Assembly (NCBI GenBank): GCA_036897095.1
Contig: JAYMSP010002841.1
Span: forward strand, 1 to 22,272
DNA from: Plantago elongata
Taxonomy: Eukaryota; Streptophyta; Magnoliopsida; Lamiales; Plantaginaceae
Direction of reading: 5' to 3'
Length of the DNA: 22,272 nt
Made by a program: the position numbers and the translations under genes
The notes under the pieces: model-generated
What the model was told of the DNA's origin: nothing
The model's input: the letters and a program-made list of their open reading frames with translations, nothing else
Database searches by the model: none
Shown: one piece after another, positions 19,342-22,272 of the stretch
Layout: every line of letters starts with the position of its first letter
How positions within the stretch are numbered: position 1 is the first letter of the stretch

Positions 19342-20682
19342 TATCAGTTTGTTCCAAAAGAAGTCGAATTAATCAATATGGAGAGTAGAGGTGAAAAGGG
19401 TTTAGAGAGCGTATAAATACTCTCTGCGTGTATCAATGAGATAGAAGGTAGAAGAAGATGGAGAAATGTGGAGTGAAGAGAAGAGATGAAATATTACTGA
19501 GTTTCTGAGATTTTTGAAATTTTGGACCGTTGAAATAAGAGGAATTGTTACCGTTTCGTAAGTAGCCGTTGGGTTTTAATTACAAATCAGGATGGATTAT
19601 ACTATTATTTGCGTATTCTGCCCAATTATTTCTCTTATTTTACGTTTATTTAACCCCACGTACTTTCACATTTATGAATCTTCGGAATTTAATTCTTTTC
19701 AATAGTATAATACACTTACTTTTTCGTCATTATATAATAAATACAATATATTTTTAGATAAGGTCGTACTTTATCAAATAAAACATGGTATTTGTACACT
19801 ATATATATCAAAACTAGATGATAAGTTAGTTGGTAGCTTATAAAATATTTATGTAAATAATAAGTTAATTAATTTTTATTAAAGTATTTAATAAATCAAT
19901 TAGCTAATAAACTAGTTGATTTGTTGAATGTGGTATGTAAAAATATATTAGCCAGGTTGGCATTAACAAGATTATTAGCTACAATGTATTCATTTATGTA
20001 AAAAGCTGATTCGAAATTAGATTCATCGAACTTATAAGTTTGACTGAGAAATTTTATCCAAACGAATTTTATAATTTATATAGTTTATAAAATGGTCGAG
20101 TGATAAAGATTTTTTTATTCAGTGGAAGATGGTATGAATCCTTCTCCATGAAGTGTTCTGTTTCTTTGAATGAATTTTGTTTTTTAAAGTATAATTCTAA
20201 TGTTATCGTAAACACAATCATTTGAAATGAAGATATATTATAGTCCACTTCATTTTATTACTTTCCAGAAAAAAAAGATGAAAACAAAAACAAATGGAAT
20301 AAGAATCTTTAATTCATCATTAAATATGGAGTGGCAGGATTGTCAGCACAACAACAGCACAATTTTAGCATCTGGATAAAAAAAGAGGTACCTTTCCCCA
20401 AGTTTCATTCATCTTTTTATAGAATATCACCAACTTTTAAACTAGAGCTTTGTTTCATGCTCATAAGAGTTCACATTTAAGAGGAAAAAAAACGGAAAGA
20501 AGAAAAGAAGGCCACATTATACCAATCTCTTGAAATCCTTATGATACAAAACTTGACAATATACAACAAAAGCCATTCGAAGGAAAGTGTATACATGTAG
20601 ACTGAACATATAAGTGATAGCAGGATACATCAATTAAACACATTGATATCTATAATCTCAGACCAGTTCATGAATGTAACCA
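19342..20682. other. AT-rich intergenic spacer and TPR-gene promoter
   Basis: The part next to 19341 is the leader and promoter of the minus-strand TPR gene. A TATAAATA (read on +; TATTTATA on -) lies at about 19412-19419. Beyond about 19560 the sequence is AT-rich, with direct repeats of AGCTAATAA/AAGTTAGTT type but no clear transposon ends, RNA gene or ORF. The last ~100 bases would hold the 3' untranslated end of the next minus-strand gene. Confidence 0.5.
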
Positions 20683-21377
20683 CTAGACTGCTTTGAAACT
20701 GTCTGTTTTATCAAGCCTTGAAGTGCCAGAACTGGAAGACTCTCCCATAACATCAGTAGAAGCAGCTACATGGGTTGGTGGTCTTTTCAGAGAAGATGGT
20801 ATACCAGAAATTTCCTGCAACATGTTGAGAGGAAGTTTCAGGAAAACTAGAACTTATCTTGCACTTGGCTGGGTTCATCTGGTTGAAGCAGTCTAACCAA
20901 GGAACTCGCATATGTAAAAAGTTTATTTTTTACAAGCCACATGGAACAATTTATACATAGCAAATTACAGCCAGCCACATGTAATACTTTTAGTTGCCGA
21001 AGAATTAAACAAGGAACCCGCACAAAAGAGACATTAGACACATGCATGACTAGAAAACAGAGATACACTGAGGCAAATGTCATATTACAGGAGAAAAGAT
21101 ACAAAAACTCCGCTTCTCAATTTATATACAAATTCCTGCAATCTCAAAAATATCTCCAGTGTAGAATAGACAATAGAAAACGACATTATAGTAAAACTGG
21201 CGAAAATCTTAACATCCAACAACTATATCTATTTCTAAAGAATTATGATCAGAGACGATGTACCTTCATCAAATGAAGTCTCAAATCACATGGTCGGACC
21301 TGATTCCCAATGCACACCAGAGCAAATTTTGAGTAATTGAACAAAACATCAGCAGCAGCTTGCTTCTTCTCTTCAGT
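20683..21377 (-). CDS. Last two exons of an unrecognised minus-strand gene (partial)
   Basis: Exon at 21377-21264 (38 codons) reads TEEKKQAAADVLFNYSKFAL then VCIGNQVRPCDLRLHLMK. It is bounded by an acceptor ATACAG and a donor AAG|GTACAT. Exon at 20814-20683 (43 codons and TAG) reads EISGIPSSLKRPPTHVAAST, ends RLDKTDSFKAV, and follows the acceptor TTGCAG. Both exons and the junction are phase 0, joining LHLMK to EISGIP across a 449-bp intron. The protein-like composition, matching phases and good splice sites argue for a real gene. The C-terminus is Ser-rich and probably flexible. I do not recognise the family. Upstream exons must lie between 21378 and the window edge or beyond it. Confidence 0.7.
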
Positions 21378-22259
21378 CTGTATCACAAAATATATCAGTC
21401 ATCATGATGCAAGTAGAGATGCAACGGTCAAGTTCCATTACAAACACTTATGATATGCTCAATCATGTAATAATAATAGTAATTTTGGTAATTTTCTGTT
21501 TAGGACTTCAAATGAAAACATAGAAAAAACAATTTGACCTTTCTGTTCACTGTTTAATTAATCATGTTGGGTACCCTAATCATGTTATTGTAACTTACAC
21601 TAATTATATTCAAATAAAAACATAAAAGGGAAAAATTGAGCTTTCTGTTTCCTATTATGCAACTTGCATTAATCATTATCAAGATGTTCCAATAACATCA
21701 TTTTATCTCAATTACATATCAATCTATATCAATATGATAAGGCTCTGAGTCCGCTGTACCAACAAAAGCTAGTCAGTCATTTCATCATTGCAGGTCGGAT
21801 AATCATGCAAAAACAAATTGCTTAATGAAGATAGCACTAAGTGGTAACATTATGCCCATGGTGAAATGAAAAGCAACGCTTGGAACTTCATCAACCTTTC
21901 AGAAAGTCCTCAACCACAGGTACATAAGAAGAAGCAAAAAGGATTGAAGAACTGACATCCTTTCACAAGTTGGCAACACACAGATGCCCCGTCCACGTAT
22001 TCTCAATAACTTTCATTCATAAGTTTGTCTATTTCCTCTTCACTTAATAAAATTCAGAAAAGTACAAATAAGCTCAGTCTATATCAACATCTCAGAAGGA
22101 CAGTAATTACTAAGTAGCACCTAAAAAGTGCCAGGCAATATCATTTATTACGCAATATAAGCATTTGTTGTTGAAGAGCTGGTATGCAATATAAGCTTTA
22201 ACAAAATTTATTGATGATCACAGTGTTGCAAGTGCTATCTTTCAACTCTCAATTTACAG
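21378..22259. other. Probable intron sequence upstream of the partial gene
   Basis: AT-rich and without a clear complete exon. A 56-base minus-strand segment at 21951-21896 (coding for about SSILFASSYVPVVEDFLK, donor AAG|GTTGAT) looks exon-like, but its end phase does not fit the next exon, so I leave it unannotated. Confidence 0.4.
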
Positions 22260-22272
22260 CCCCCCCCCCCCC
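22260..22272. repeat. C homopolymer at the window edge
   Basis: Thirteen consecutive C close the window. Long C runs are rare in such AT-rich plant DNA, so this may be a contig-edge or sequencing artefact. Confidence 0.8.

Noticed and set aside
21896-21951. Exon-like minus-strand segment upstream of the partial gene
   Set aside because: Translation looks protein-like, but the acceptor context is poor and the phase does not connect to the exon at 21377-21264 without an additional unseen exon.

Overview
The window is nuclear DNA from a flowering plant, most likely a eudicot. The genes have short AT-rich GT-AG introns, the spacers are AT-rich, one gene is a plant-type peroxisomal ascorbate peroxidase, and about 60% of the window is a Tat-lineage Ty3/gypsy LTR retrotransposon. 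The species cannot be named from the sequence. Both ends are low-complexity, (TA)n at the start and a C run at the end, so they may be assembly-limited.

Layout. 1-1362 is AT-rich spacer. 1368-14557 (about 13.2 kb) is one decayed LTR retrotransposon on the + strand: 5' LTR, primer binding site, gag, protease, reverse transcriptase, first RNase H, a second (Tat-type) RNase H, integrase, a 68-bp tandem repeat, a minus-strand additional gene with spliceosomal introns, an AT-rich spacer, a polypurine tract and the 3' LTR. A near-perfect 5-bp target duplication (TCAAA/TCGAA) brackets it. The polyprotein carries many stops and frameshifts, so the copy is not autonomous. The LTRs differ by about 7% substitutions in aligned parts and by several block changes.

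15510-17206 (+) is a nine-exon membrane-type ascorbate peroxidase (280 aa, all key residues present), starting 952 bp downstream of the 3' LTR. Facing it, 17512-19341 (-) is a four-exon TPR protein of the POLLENLESS3/MS5-SDI family (465 aa). Their stop codons are 305 bp apart and their poly(A) signals interdigitate. 19342-20682 is AT-rich spacer. 20683-21377 (-) holds the last two exons of a third gene whose 5' part lies beyond, or is unresolved before, the right edge. 

The three host genes have no evident joint pathway. The points of most interest are the antisense intron-bearing gene in the retrotransposon, the tandem repeat with an internal hairpin between it and pol, the mosaic LTRs (including a poly(A)-tailed, target-duplicated insert) and the unusual C-terminal tail of the peroxidase.
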